NCBI GenBank assembly: GCA_965204835.1
Contig: OZ242017.1
Coordinates: 1,550,001 to 1,614,000 of the forward strand
DNA: 64,000 bases
Direction: 5' to 3'
Source: VXMT01 sp965204835
Lineage (GTDB): Bacteria > Chloroflexota > Dehalococcoidia > UBA2979
This document shows positions 16,182 through 24,449 of the stretch, piece by piece. Each line of letters opens with the position of its first letter. Position 1 is the first letter of the stretch. Made by a program: the position numbers and the translations under genes. A model generated the notes under the pieces. It was not told the DNA's origin. It did no database searches and worked only from the letters and a program-made list of their open reading frames with translations.

Positions 16182-17561
16182 ATGACCCCCACCGGCAGGC
16201 AGCCGCGACGGCGCGGCGACGCGCCTCCCGGGCTCCAACGCGACCTCTTCGGCGGCGATGAGCCTCGGCTCCCCGAAGGCGCAGTCGGCGATGCGCCGCG
16301 CGGCTCCGCCCCGCTCGCCACGCGCCAGCGCCCGAGGGACCTCGATGACTTCGTGGGGCAGGAGGAGGTCGTCGGCCCGGGGAGCCCGCTGCGCGGGATG
16401 ATCGAGCGCGACGAGACGCCCTCGCTCGTGCTGTGGGGGCCGCCCGGCTCCGGCAAGACCACGCTCGCCGCCATCATCGCCCGGCGCACGCAGCGCTACT
16501 TCGAGCCCCTCTCGGCCGTCGACGCCGGGGTCGCGGACATCCGGCGCGTGGTTGCCGACGCGCGGCAGCGCCGCTCGGCGGGCGGCGTCGAGACCATCCT
16601 CTTTATCGACGAGCTACACCGGTTCAACCGCGCGCAGCAGGACCACGTGCTCCCCCACGTCGAGGACGGCACCGTCACGCTCATCGGCGCGACGACGGAG
16701 AACCCGTCGTTTTATGTCGTGGCTCCGCTCATCTCCCGCGCGCGCGTCTTCAAGCTCGACCTGCTCTCCGAGCACGACGTCCGCACCATCGTGATGCGCG
16801 CGCTGGAGCGCGACGCACAGCTCGCGGACCTCGACCTCGAAGTCGCCGAAGACGCCGTCGGCGCGATCGTGCGGCTCGCGGGCGGCGACGCGCGCGCGGC
16901 GCTCAACCTGCTGGAGCTTGCCGCCACCTCGACGCGCCCCGGCGGCGACGGCGTGCGCCGCGTCACGCGCGAGGCCGTCGAGGCGACCGGGCAACGGCCG
17001 ACCGTGCTCTACGACCGCATGGGCGACGCCCACTACGACCACATCTCCGCGTACATCAAGTCGGTGCGCGACTCAGACCCGGACGGCGCGCTCTACTGGC
17101 TTGCGAGGATGCTCGAGGCCGGCGAGGACCCGCTGTTCGTCGCGCGTCGCATGGTCATCCTCGCCGCCGAGGACGTCGGGCTCGCCGACCCGCAGGCGCT
17201 CGTCGTCGCGGTGTCCGGGCAGCAGGCCGTGCACTTCCTCGGCATGCCGGAGGCGCGACTGCCGCTCGCCGAGGTGACCGTGTACCTGGCGCGCGCACCG
17301 AAGTCGAACTCGGCCTACGCGGCCTACACCCGCGCCGCGGCCGACGTGGAGCGCACGCGCAACGACCCCGTCCCCATCCACCTCCGCAACGCCGCGACCC
17401 GGCTGATGCGCGACTTCGGGTACGGCGAGGGCTACCGCTACGCCCACGACTTCGAGGGCCACGTCGTGCCCGACCAGACCCACCGTCCGCCGTCAGCCGA
17501 GGGGAACGTCTACTACGAGCCCGGGTCGCTCGGCGACGAGGCAGAGTCCAAGGACGACTAG
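16182..17561 (+). CDS. rarA: replication-associated recombination ATPase RarA (MgsA)
   Basis: AAA+ clamp-loader-like ATPase of 459 residues that acts at stalled replication forks. The N-terminus has RPRDLDDFVGQEEVVG; Walker A GPPGSGKTT is near residues 86-94, Walker B FIDELHRF near 140, sensor 1 is GATTENPSF and the arginine-finger region follows. The C-terminal tetramerisation domain carries YWLARMLEAGEDPLFVARRM and GSLGDEAE. All motifs are intact and the length is normal. The upstream region suggests a leaderless transcript. Its stop codon overlaps the stop of the convergent gene within the tetranucleotide CTAG at 17558-17561. Confidence 0.95.
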   Translation: MTPTGRQPRRRGDAPPGLQRDLFGGDEPRLPEGAVGDAPRGSAPLATRQRPRDLDDFVGQEEVVGPGSPLRGMIERDETPSLVLWGPPGSGKTTLAAIIARRTQRYFEPLSAVDAGVADIRRVVADARQRRSAGGVETILFIDELHRFNRAQQDHVLPHVEDGTVTLIGATTENPSFYVVAPLISRARVFKLDLLSEHDVRTIVMRALERDAQLADLDLEVAEDAVGAIVRLAGGDARAALNLLELAATSTRPGGDGVRRVTREAVEATGQRPTVLYDRMGDAHYDHISAYIKSVRDSDPDGALYWLARMLEAGEDPLFVARRMVILAAEDVGLADPQALVVAVSGQQAVHFLGMPEARLPLAEVTVYLARAPKSNSAYAAYTRAAADVERTRNDPVPIHLRNAATRLMRDFGYGEGYRYAHDFEGHVVPDQTHRPPSAEGNVYYEPGSLGDEAESKDD

Positions 17562-18673
17562 CCGTCCGCGCCCATCCCGAGCGTCGAGGGCGGCGTCGCA
17601 GCCTCGAACGCTGCGTGCTCGGTGCGGCGTCGCTCGATCTCGTCGGACGCCGGGCCGCTCCCTGTGGCAATCGCTGCAAACAGCTCGGAGCGCGTGAGGT
17701 AGAACACGTCGCGCCCGTCGCTCAGCGCGCCGCGCGCCTCGAGGTCCGCGCCGGCGCGCAGCCACATCGCCCGCGCGGACGCGATGAGGCGCCCGACGGG
17801 CTCGGAGAGCGCGTCGGCCGCGAGGCCCTGCTCCTGGGCCGTCGGCAGCAGCGCCATCAACTCGGCCACGCCCGGCTCCGTGGCCGCACGTGCGAGGTCC
17901 GCCTGCGCGGTGCTGCGCTGCTGGAGGCGTCGCCGCTGCGTTGCGAGCGGGCTCGCCTCGTCCGGGAGCGCGGCCGCCGCGCGCACCGCGCGGGTGATCG
18001 TGGCGTGGTCCTCGCTCCACGACGGCAGGTCCTGGCGGTAGCCCGGCACGCGGAACGGAAACTCCTGCTGCGCGCGGTCCCGAAGCTGCCAGTAGTCGCG
18101 CTGCCCGCCCGTGGGGCCGAATGTCGCCGAGAGCCTGCTCCCCTGGCTGCGCAGCAGGCGGCTCATCTCCCACACCACGGCTGCGCGTCGCGACGCCCGT
18201 GACGGGATCGCCTCGATCAGCGTCCGCGCGTCGTCCTCCCGCCCCTCGCCGAAGTGGGTGGCGAAGGCCTCGACGAACGCCGCCGCGGCCTGCTCGGCCG
18301 GTCGCAGCACCTCGTCGCGGAGCCCCGTCGCGAGGCTGCTCCACTCCCCGACGGGCCCCGCGAGCGTGTCGCGCGCGAGTTGCGCGGGATCGACGCCGTC
18401 CAGCGAGGCGGCGAGCGCCTCCACGCGCGGCAGCCACTCGACGTACAGGCGGTCGAGCGGTGCGGCGCCCTCGCCGGCGCTGTCGGCGCTGCCCGGCGAG
18501 TCGTCACGCGTGTAGACGTAGCCGCCGACGGCCAGCGCGCCGGGGCCCTGGACCTCGGCGTAGAGTTCGGCGATGAGCGGCGGATGGGCTTCCGCGTCGT
18601 GCGGGCAGGCGAGGCCCCATCGATGCGCGGCGAGGGCGGGATCGGGTAGTTCGAATGAGACGCCGCTGCTCAT
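17558..18673 (-). CDS. PEP-synthase/rifampicin-phosphotransferase-like fragment protein
   Basis: A 371-residue cytoplasmic protein with no standard catalytic motif. Its C-terminal segment (EARGALSDGRDVFYLTRSEL, about 310-330) resembles the linker of phosphoenolpyruvate-utilising enzymes that reads 'RGxLxxPDDVFxLTxxEL', and the part before it is helical and Arg-rich as in those proteins. The N-terminal ATP-grasp domain and the mobile His domain are both absent. It may be a free-standing subunit, a pseudoenzyme or a relic. Three unlinked prolines and a long intact frame argue against recent decay. GAGGAAG precedes the ATG. Family assignment is from memory of the pattern and is tentative. Confidence 0.5.
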   Translation of the reverse strand: MSSGVSFELPDPALAAHRWGLACPHDAEAHPPLIAELYAEVQGPGALAVGGYVYTRDDSPGSADSAGEGAAPLDRLYVEWLPRVEALAASLDGVDPAQLARDTLAGPVGEWSSLATGLRDEVLRPAEQAAAAFVEAFATHFGEGREDDARTLIEAIPSRASRRAAVVWEMSRLLRSQGSRLSATFGPTGGQRDYWQLRDRAQQEFPFRVPGYRQDLPSWSEDHATITRAVRAAAALPDEASPLATQRRRLQQRSTAQADLARAATEPGVAELMALLPTAQEQGLAADALSEPVGRLIASARAMWLRAGADLEARGALSDGRDVFYLTRSELFAAIATGSGPASDEIERRRTEHAAFEAATPPSTLGMGADG

Positions 18674-18829
18674 GTGGCTTCCTCGCCCCTCGGCTGCTGG
18701 CCCGTCCGAGTCATGCTAATGCCGCGAGCGCCGCAGCGGGAGCGCGCGAGCGGGCATCCTGCCCCGTCACGGTGATACCCTCGCAGGGCGAATCGTGACG
18801 AGATGCACGGTGGGCACTGCGAGGTGGCG

Positions 18830-20044
18830 ATGACGACATCGGAGGCGGGGGCGCTCCAGCTCGGCGCCCCGGAGCGGGTGAGCGCCGTCGAGGCTGTCGA
18901 CGAGTTCCGGCGGGGACGCCCCGTCATCATCGTCGACGACGAGGGCCGCGAGAACGAGGGCGACCTCTGCATCGCCGCGCAGTTCATCGACGCGGAGATG
19001 ATCGCGTTCATGACGCGCGGTGCGGGCGGCATGATGTGCGTGGCGATGGCCGGCGAGCGCCTCGACGCGATGAACGTGCCGCTCATGACCGGCCGCAACA
19101 CGTCACCGCTCTCGAAGCAGTTCACCGTCTCCGTCGAGGCGCGCGACGGCGTCTCCACCGGAGCGTCGGCCGCCGACCGTGCGCGCACGATCCAAGTGCT
19201 GGTCGGCCCCGAGTCCACGCCCGAGCAGCTGACGCGGCCGGGGCACATCTTCCCGCTGCGCGCCCGCGACGGCGGGGTGCTCGTGCGCGCCGGCCACACC
19301 GAGGCGTCCGTGGACATGGCCCGTCTTGCCGGGTGCACGCCCGCCGCTGTCATCTGCGAGATGCTGCGCGAGGACGGCTCCGTCGCCCGCACCCCGGACC
19401 TGATCGCGTTCGCCCGGGAGCACGACATCAAGATCGTCACCGTCAACGACGTGATCGCCCACCGCCTCCGCACCGACACGCTCATCGAGCGCGTCACCGA
19501 GGCCGGCCTGCCGAGCAGCTTCGGGGACTTCACCGCCGTCGGATACCGCACGCTCATCGACACCCGCGAGCACATCGCCTTCGTGCTCGGCGACATCTCC
19601 ACACCCGAGCCCGTGCTCGTGCGCGTACACGACCAGTGCGTGACTGGCGACGTGTTCCGCTCGCTGAGCTGCGACTGCGGCTACCAGTTGCGCGCTGCGA
19701 TGAACCTCGTCCGCGAGGCCGGACGGGGCGTCGTCGTCTACCTGTACCAGCAGGGCCGCGCCGTCGGGCTGCACCAGAAGGGTATCCAGCCCGCCGAGAC
19801 GAGCGGCGGCGAGGCCCTGGCGCCCATCGAGGCCCTCGGGCTCCCCGACTACGGCATCGGGATGCAGATCCTCGTGGACCTCGGCGTGAGCGAGATGCGG
19901 CTCATCACCGACAACCCGGTGAAGCGCTCCGGCCTCGAAGGCTACGGCCTCGAGATCGCCGAACTCGTGCCGCTCGCCGAGCGCACCCGCGCACAGCGCG
20001 AGGAGGCCCTGAGCGCCGCCCGCGGAGACGACGAGGGCGCGTAG
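18830..20044 (+). CDS. ribBA: RibBA: DHBP synthase fused to a degenerate GTP cyclohydrolase II domain
   Basis: Riboflavin-pathway protein of 404 residues. The N-terminal 3,4-dihydroxy-2-butanone-4-phosphate synthase domain (about 1-205) is complete: VDDEGRENEGDL, ARDGVSTGASAADRART, RPGHIFPLRA, GHTEASVDMARLAG. The GTP cyclohydrolase II domain keeps the zinc cysteines (CVTGD...SCDCG), but the usual RQEGRGIGL reads YQQGRAVGL. The segment normally LPADxRDYGIG is shortened to LPDYGIG, removing the Asp/Arg pair equivalent to the E. coli RibA active site (Asp126/Arg128, from memory). The cyclohydrolase half may be inactive. ATG 18830 follows GAGGTGG; TACCCT (18776-18781) is a possible -10 box. Confidence 0.88.
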   Translation: MTTSEAGALQLGAPERVSAVEAVDEFRRGRPVIIVDDEGRENEGDLCIAAQFIDAEMIAFMTRGAGGMMCVAMAGERLDAMNVPLMTGRNTSPLSKQFTVSVEARDGVSTGASAADRARTIQVLVGPESTPEQLTRPGHIFPLRARDGGVLVRAGHTEASVDMARLAGCTPAAVICEMLREDGSVARTPDLIAFAREHDIKIVTVNDVIAHRLRTDTLIERVTEAGLPSSFGDFTAVGYRTLIDTREHIAFVLGDISTPEPVLVRVHDQCVTGDVFRSLSCDCGYQLRAAMNLVREAGRGVVVYLYQQGRAVGLHQKGIQPAETSGGEALAPIEALGLPDYGIGMQILVDLGVSEMRLITDNPVKRSGLEGYGLEIAELVPLAERTRAQREEALSAARGDDEGA

Positions 20045-20077
20045 CACCGCAGTACCACGCGCCCACATTGCGTTTCG

Positions 20078-20106
20078 CCCTGCGGGACGACGCGCGTCCC
20101 GCAGGG
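20078..20106. terminator. bidirectional hairpin
   Basis: CCCTGCGGGACG (20078-20089) pairs perfectly over 12 bp with CGTCCCGCAGGG (20095-20106) around acgcg. It lies between convergent ribBA (ends 20044) and the UGSC gene (ends 20109). Confidence 0.7.
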
Positions 20107-20108
20107 GG

Positions 20109-20627
20109 CTAGTCGATCAGCGCCGCGATCACCTCGTCGATGACGGCGTCCGCCTTCGCATGGAGCTCATCGTCCGTCGCATCCTGGATCGGGTGCTCGA
20201 CGAACGAGCGCTGCATGGCGGGCAGGCCGAGCGAGACCGCCTGCGCCTCCGCGGCGTCGACGAACTCGTCGGAGGCCATCATCACCGAGGGAATGCCCTG
20301 GATCTCGAACCAGACCGTGTCGTGCACACTGCACGTCGTGCAGGAGCCTCAGTCGGCGAGGGCTTCGATGACGAAGTCCACCTCCTCCATCATCTTGCGC
20401 CGCAGCTCGTCCGGCGCCGGCTTGGCGAAGGTCGGCTTCATGTAGCGCTTGACCGCCACCTCGGGCACGCGCTCGTTCAGCAGCGACTCGATGCGGTCGA
20501 GCACCACGTTGCCGCGTGGCTTGCTGATGTCGAGCAGGCCGACGGTCCCGGTGATGTGCTCGGGGCGCCTCGTGAGTTGCCGCCCGATCGGTTCTCGTTC
20601 GTCCGTCGGGTCCAGAATCGTCGTCAT
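20109..20627 (-). CDS. UGSC-family selenoprotein, in-frame TGA read as selenocysteine
   Basis: Predicted 172-residue redox protein interrupted at codon 93 (20349-20351) by TGA. Upstream codons 1-92 and downstream codons are in the same frame. The joined reading is ALAD-U-GSCTTCSVHDTVWFE, the signature U/C-G-S-C of the UGSC (seleno)protein family, followed by GIPSVMMASDEF and HPIQDATDDEL, also family hallmarks. A standard gene caller would split it into 92- and 72-residue pieces. A hairpin suitable as a bacterial SECIS follows the TGA. The start ATG overlaps the stop of the thioredoxin-fused gene (ATGA), so the two are translationally coupled. The reaction is unknown; a thiol/selenol redox role is inferred from U93, C96 and C99. 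Confidence 0.88.
20321..20335 (-). promoter_or_regulatory. candidate bacterial SECIS hairpin
   Basis: On the minus-strand mRNA, CGTGCA pairs with TGCACG around a GTG loop. The loop begins 20 nt after the TGA codon and starts with G, in line with the bacterial SECIS rules as I recall them (short apical loop with an early G, roughly 16-37 nt from UGA). An overlapping alternative stem, CTGCAC/GTGCAG (20329-20343), competes with it. Confidence 0.55.
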
Positions 20628-22195
20628 ACGACCTCCTCGATGATCCTGCTGTCCAGGCCGCTGGCCCAGCCCGGGAAGATCGACGTGAACTTCCCGGCGC
20701 CGCTCCCGGCTACCACGATGTGGATGTTATCCGGCGATTGGAACTTCGGTATGAGCTCGTCGAGCTGCTCCTCGCTCGGCCCGTCCGGGCCGAAGCTCTC
20801 CGGCGGGATGCCGGCGCCCGCTCGGTCGTCGATGAGAAGCTCGCGCACCGGCCGATGCGTGAGCTCCCAGAGCCGCTGCTGGAGCTGGGCCCGCGTCCAG
20901 CGATCGCGCCAGATGGTGTCGACGTGCTCGGGGCAGAGCACCATCAGCACCTCGCCCGACCTCGATCGCGGGTGCCCGATCGCCTGCAGCGACATCGCGA
21001 GGCTGCCAGCGAGCGCCTCGGCCGTGCGCGACGTCTGGTCGACGCACACGAGCGGCCCGGGCGACGCCGGGAAGACCGACACCACGCTGTCCGTGGCGTC
21101 GTGGCCATGCCCGACGTGGAACGGCTCCCACGGACTGGCCTCCTCGCGCTCGGCGAACGCGAGCGTGAACTTCGCCGGCGATCCGAGCATGGAGCGCTCG
21201 GTGCCGCCGGGCTTCGCCCCGCCGACGTTGCGCAGCACGAGCCGGACGGCGCGCCCGATGGTCGCGTTCGCGCGGTTGCCCTGCCCGAGCGCGCCCAGGC
21301 CCGAGTTCATCTTGATGCGGTCCCGGATCGGCCCGTTGACGATGACGGCGGGCGAGGCGCCCATCGTCGTGGCCATCACGCCGTGCGCGTTGAACTGCTC
21401 GGTGCAGACCGCCTCGACGGCCGCGAGCACGACGGGCAGGTATTCGGGCTTGCAGCCTGCCAGCACCGCGTTGATCGCAACCTTTTCGACCGTCGCCTCG
21501 CCCATGTTGGGCGGGACGACGGCCACCACTTCCTGCGCGTCGCGGCGGGTGCCGGCGAGCATCCGCAGCACGCGCTCCGGGCTCGGAGCCACGACGGGGA
21601 GCCCGTCGGTGAAGCCCTGGTCGAACATGAACTCGTCGACGTCGTCGGCGCTCCCAACCTCGATGCGCCGGGCGCGCAGCGGGCTGCCCGCGGCCTCCGC
21701 CGCAAGCCGCTCGGCGATGCCGGGCTCGAGGGTGCGCGAGCCGCAGCCGGGCTGCGAGACCGGGTAGCGCTCCCAGTCGACGTCGCCCGCGTCTGCGTCC
21801 GAGAGGTCCGCGAGCCGGCCGTAGAGCGCGCGCCAGTCGTCGCGGCCGAAGCCGACGAAGCGGTCGACCTCGGCGCCCTCGCCGTCGGTGAGGATCACGG
21901 TCGGCACGGTCTCGAGGTCGTAGTTGTAGGAGACGGCAAGCTCGGAGTCGTCGAGCAGGGGGAGGGTCAGGTCGTGGCGGTCGACGAGGATCGCGTTGCC
22001 CTCGGCCTCCTGGCCGATCGCGAGCACGTCGACGGCGCCGCCGAAGGCGCGGTGCGCGCCCTCGATGAGCGGCATCGAGGTGCCGCAGGTCGGGCAGTCC
22101 TCCTTGACGAAGGCGAGGAGTGTCGGGCGGCCCGTCGGGAACGCGCGTTCCTCGCTGCGCTGGTCGATCAGTTCGAAGCCAGGTAGCTCGGTCAC
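20624..22195 (-). CDS. thioredoxin-domain fusion protein, operon partner of the UGSC selenoprotein
   Basis: A 523-residue cytoplasmic protein. Residues 1-130 form a thioredoxin/TlpA-like domain with the redox motif CPTC (34-37) and the cis-Pro segment ETVPTVIL. The remaining ~380 residues form a domain I recognise only as the usual neighbour of UGSC proteins. Its conserved-looking patches are GFTDGLPVVAPS, VVPPNMGEATVEKVAINAVLAGC and NAHGVMATTMGASPAVIVNG, plus a further GCGS motif near residue 153. The GTG start has AAGGAG 8 nt upstream. It overlaps the selenoprotein start by 4 nt. The inferred role is electron delivery to, or a shared active site with, the UGSC subunit. Confidence 0.75.
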   Translation of the reverse strand: MTELPGFELIDQRSEERAFPTGRPTLLAFVKEDCPTCGTSMPLIEGAHRAFGGAVDVLAIGQEAEGNAILVDRHDLTLPLLDDSELAVSYNYDLETVPTVILTDGEGAEVDRFVGFGRDDWRALYGRLADLSDADAGDVDWERYPVSQPGCGSRTLEPGIAERLAAEAAGSPLRARRIEVGSADDVDEFMFDQGFTDGLPVVAPSPERVLRMLAGTRRDAQEVVAVVPPNMGEATVEKVAINAVLAGCKPEYLPVVLAAVEAVCTEQFNAHGVMATTMGASPAVIVNGPIRDRIKMNSGLGALGQGNRANATIGRAVRLVLRNVGGAKPGGTERSMLGSPAKFTLAFAEREEASPWEPFHVGHGHDATDSVVSVFPASPGPLVCVDQTSRTAEALAGSLAMSLQAIGHPRSRSGEVLMVLCPEHVDTIWRDRWTRAQLQQRLWELTHRPVRELLIDDRAGAGIPPESFGPDGPSEEQLDELIPKFQSPDNIHIVVAGSGAGKFTSIFPGWASGLDSRIIEEVV

Positions 22196-22275
22196 GTCGA
22201 GCTCCTTACGTGCGACATCCCGTCCGGGTGCATTCTAGCCACATCGGGGGAACGGCGTGGCGTGAGGCGCCTGGC

Positions 22276-22680
22276 TCAAACGTGTGCGTCGACCCGATCC
22301 ATCTCGCCGGGCCAATCGAGGAGCCGTCCGTCGGCAGTGAGGAGCCGGCAGCCGTCGAGCGTGATGGCGGTGGCCGCGATGATCCGGTCGGCGGGGTCCC
22401 CGTGCATGTCGGGGATCTCGCCCGCGAGCGTGGCGATCTCAGCAGTCACGCCGACCTCTCCCAAGCCGCTGGCGCGCAAGCCCCCACGCCAGCCCAGCAC
22501 GTCGCGCGTCACCCCCACGCGGCCCTTGCGCTGCAGCATCGCGATCTCCCAGAACGTAATGGTCGAGACCGCAGCCTCGCCGTCCGCCCATGCCCGATCG
22601 AGCAATGCGCGAGCGCGCCGTCCCAGTTCGTTGCGGTCGAGGTGCATCCACACCAGCACGTGAGTATCGAGCAGGATCAC
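22276..22680 (-). CDS. vapC: VapC toxin (PIN-domain RNase)
   Basis: PIN-domain protein of 134 residues. It starts MILLDTHVLVWMH with the first acidic residue, has TFWEIAMLQRKGR for the second and DPADRIIAATAITLDGCRLLTAD for the remaining acidic cluster. This is the classical VapC pattern of site-specific RNases. It overlaps the preceding antitoxin gene by 4 nt (ATGA), the standard antitoxin-first order. Confidence 0.92.
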   Translation of the reverse strand: MILLDTHVLVWMHLDRNELGRRARALLDRAWADGEAAVSTITFWEIAMLQRKGRVGVTRDVLGWRGGLRASGLGEVGVTAEIATLAGEIPDMHGDPADRIIAATAITLDGCRLLTADGRLLDWPGEMDRVDAHV

Positions 22681-23018
22681 CTGTACTCGGACCGGCCAGG
22701 ATTGAGCACCCGATCCGGATCGGAGAGCACGTCCACTTCGTCCTCATCGATCGGGCTGATGATGTCTCCGAGGATCTCGATCTGACCCTTGCCGGCGCCC
22801 CACGGCGCCTTCTGAGGGTGCTGATACGGCGTCAGCTTCGCCACAGGGTTCCCCCGCTTCATGATGATGATCTCCCGGCCGGTCGCTTCGACCTCATCCA
22901 TGAGTTGCAGGCACTTTGCCTTGAACTCGGACGCCTTGATGAACCGCCGCGTGCTATACACGCCAACGAATTCCCTGATCCGGGCGCCTGCCGGTTTCTC
23001 CCGCTCAACCATGGTCAT
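22677..23018 (-). CDS. Phd/YefM-type antitoxin of the VapC toxin
   Basis: Antitoxin of 113 residues. The core RFIKASEFKAKCLQLMDEVEATGREIIIMKRGNPVAKLTPY is the Phd/YefM fold that binds DNA as a dimer, followed by a C-terminal toxin-binding tail ending NPGRSEYR. ATG 23018 and ATG 23012 are both possible; neither has a clear ribosome site. The sequence TACTAT at 23023-23028 (minus strand) so close upstream hints at a leaderless message. It is divergent from the MFS gene. Confidence 0.88.
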   Translation of the reverse strand: MTMVEREKPAGARIREFVGVYSTRRFIKASEFKAKCLQLMDEVEATGREIIIMKRGNPVAKLTPYQHPQKAPWGAGKGQIEILGDIISPIDEDEVDVLSDPDRVLNPGRSEYR

Positions 23019-23129
23019 GACTATAGTACCAGCTCCCCCGCCACGCAACCCCTCGTGCGACCGTGCGGAGCCTAGCTCCGAGGGCTGGTAGGCTCGTTTG
23101 AACCTCCGACCAGACTGGAGCCTGTACGA

Positions 23130-24431
23130 GTGAGACTGCTGTCGGCGCCGCGCGTCTTCTACGGCTGGTGGATCGTCGTCGCCGGCTTCGGCACCCAGTG
23201 GCTCGTCGGCGCACTCATGCTCCACCCTTTCGGCCTCTACGTGGTCGAGTTTGAGAAGCACTTCGGCTGGAACCGCACCGAGCTGGCGATTGCGTTCTCG
23301 CTCGCACGCGTCGAGGACGGGCTGCTCGGCCCGATCCAGGGCTGGATGATCGATCGCTTCGGACCCCGTGCGGTGATCAGGGTCGGCATCGTGCTCTTCG
23401 CGCTCGGGTTCGTGGCGTTCAGCCAGATGAACTCGCTCGCGATGTTCTACATCACGTTCCTGCTCATGGCGGTCGGCGCCGCGATGGCTGGATTCCTGTC
23501 GGTCAACACCGCCGTCGTGAACTGGTTCGTCCGACGCCGCACCCTCGCCGTCAGCATCGCGCTGATCGGTGTGGCCGGTGGCGGCTTCGCGGCGCCCGCC
23601 ATCGCGTTCCTGATGGAGGAGATCGGGTGGCGCGGCACGGCCTTGGCGTCTGCGGCGCTCATCCTCATCATCGGGCTGCCCGCGGCCCAGCTCATCAGGC
23701 ATCGCCCGGAGCCGTACGGCCTCCGCCCCGACGGCGACCCGGCCCCGCCCCCGGCTGGAGCAGACGGCGGGCCGCAGTTCGCCGAGGTCAGCATGACCCC
23801 CCAGCAGGCGCTGCGGAGCCGGGCGTTCTGGGCCATCTCGTTCGCGCACGCGGCGGCGCTGCTCGTGGTCTCGGCGGTGATGGTCCACTTCGTCGCGCAC
23901 GTCGAGGAGCAGCTGGACTACACGCGTGCGCAGGCCGCTTCACTCATCACGCTCCTGACCGTCATGGTGATCGTCGGACAGATCGTGGGCGGTTGGGCCG
24001 GCGACCGCCTCAATACGCGCGCGATCATCGCCGTGTGCCTCATGGGCCACGCGACGGCCATGCTCTTCCTGACGTTCGCCACGACCCTCTGGATGGTGGT
24101 GGCGTTCTCGTTGCTGCACGGCGTCGCCTGGGGTGTGCGAGGCCCGGTGATCCTCTCGATGCGCGCCGAGTACTTCGGCCCGCGCTCGTTCGGCACGATC
24201 ATGGGGTTCTCGTCGCTGATCGTGATGCTGGGGATGATCGTCGGCCCGATCTTCGCCGGGATGGTCTACGACAACACCGGCTCGTACGAGGTCGGGTTCA
24301 CGCTGCTCGCGCTCATCGCGGGCGCCAGCTCGCTGCTCATGCTGTGGGCCGGCAGCCCGCCGCCCCGCCCGGCGCGCATGCCCACCGCCAGCTCAGTCGC
24401 GACCGAGGCAAGCGAGGCTCCCGCCGCGTAG
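23130..24431 (+). CDS. MFS transporter, monocarboxylate/oxalate-formate antiporter-like
   Basis: Carrier of 433 residues with about 12 helices. The opening FYGWWIVVAGFGTQWL is typical of the MCT/OFA branch, the loop 2-3 motif appears as MIDRFGPRAVI and helix 4 region includes FVRRRTLAVSIALIGVAGGG. The loop between halves contains IRHRPEPYGLRPDGD, a string shared with the paralogue at 30.7 kb. Members move monocarboxylates and other organic anions. The GTG start has CTGGAG upstream; TAGGCT (23089-23094) is a likely -10 box. It fits uptake of acids degraded by the CoA enzymes nearby. Confidence 0.85.
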   Translation: MRLLSAPRVFYGWWIVVAGFGTQWLVGALMLHPFGLYVVEFEKHFGWNRTELAIAFSLARVEDGLLGPIQGWMIDRFGPRAVIRVGIVLFALGFVAFSQMNSLAMFYITFLLMAVGAAMAGFLSVNTAVVNWFVRRRTLAVSIALIGVAGGGFAAPAIAFLMEEIGWRGTALASAALILIIGLPAAQLIRHRPEPYGLRPDGDPAPPPAGADGGPQFAEVSMTPQQALRSRAFWAISFAHAAALLVVSAVMVHFVAHVEEQLDYTRAQAASLITLLTVMVIVGQIVGGWAGDRLNTRAIIAVCLMGHATAMLFLTFATTLWMVVAFSLLHGVAWGVRGPVILSMRAEYFGPRSFGTIMGFSSLIVMLGMIVGPIFAGMVYDNTGSYEVGFTLLALIAGASSLLMLWAGSPPPRPARMPTASSVATEASEAPAA

Positions 24432-24449
24432 CGAGACCCGGACGGCTGG

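Noticed and set aside
20109..20627. Explanation of the UGSC pair as a pseudogene or a TGA nonsense mutation
   Set aside because: The TGA falls precisely at the family's Sec/Cys position, both flanks are conserved and in frame, and a SECIS-like hairpin follows.
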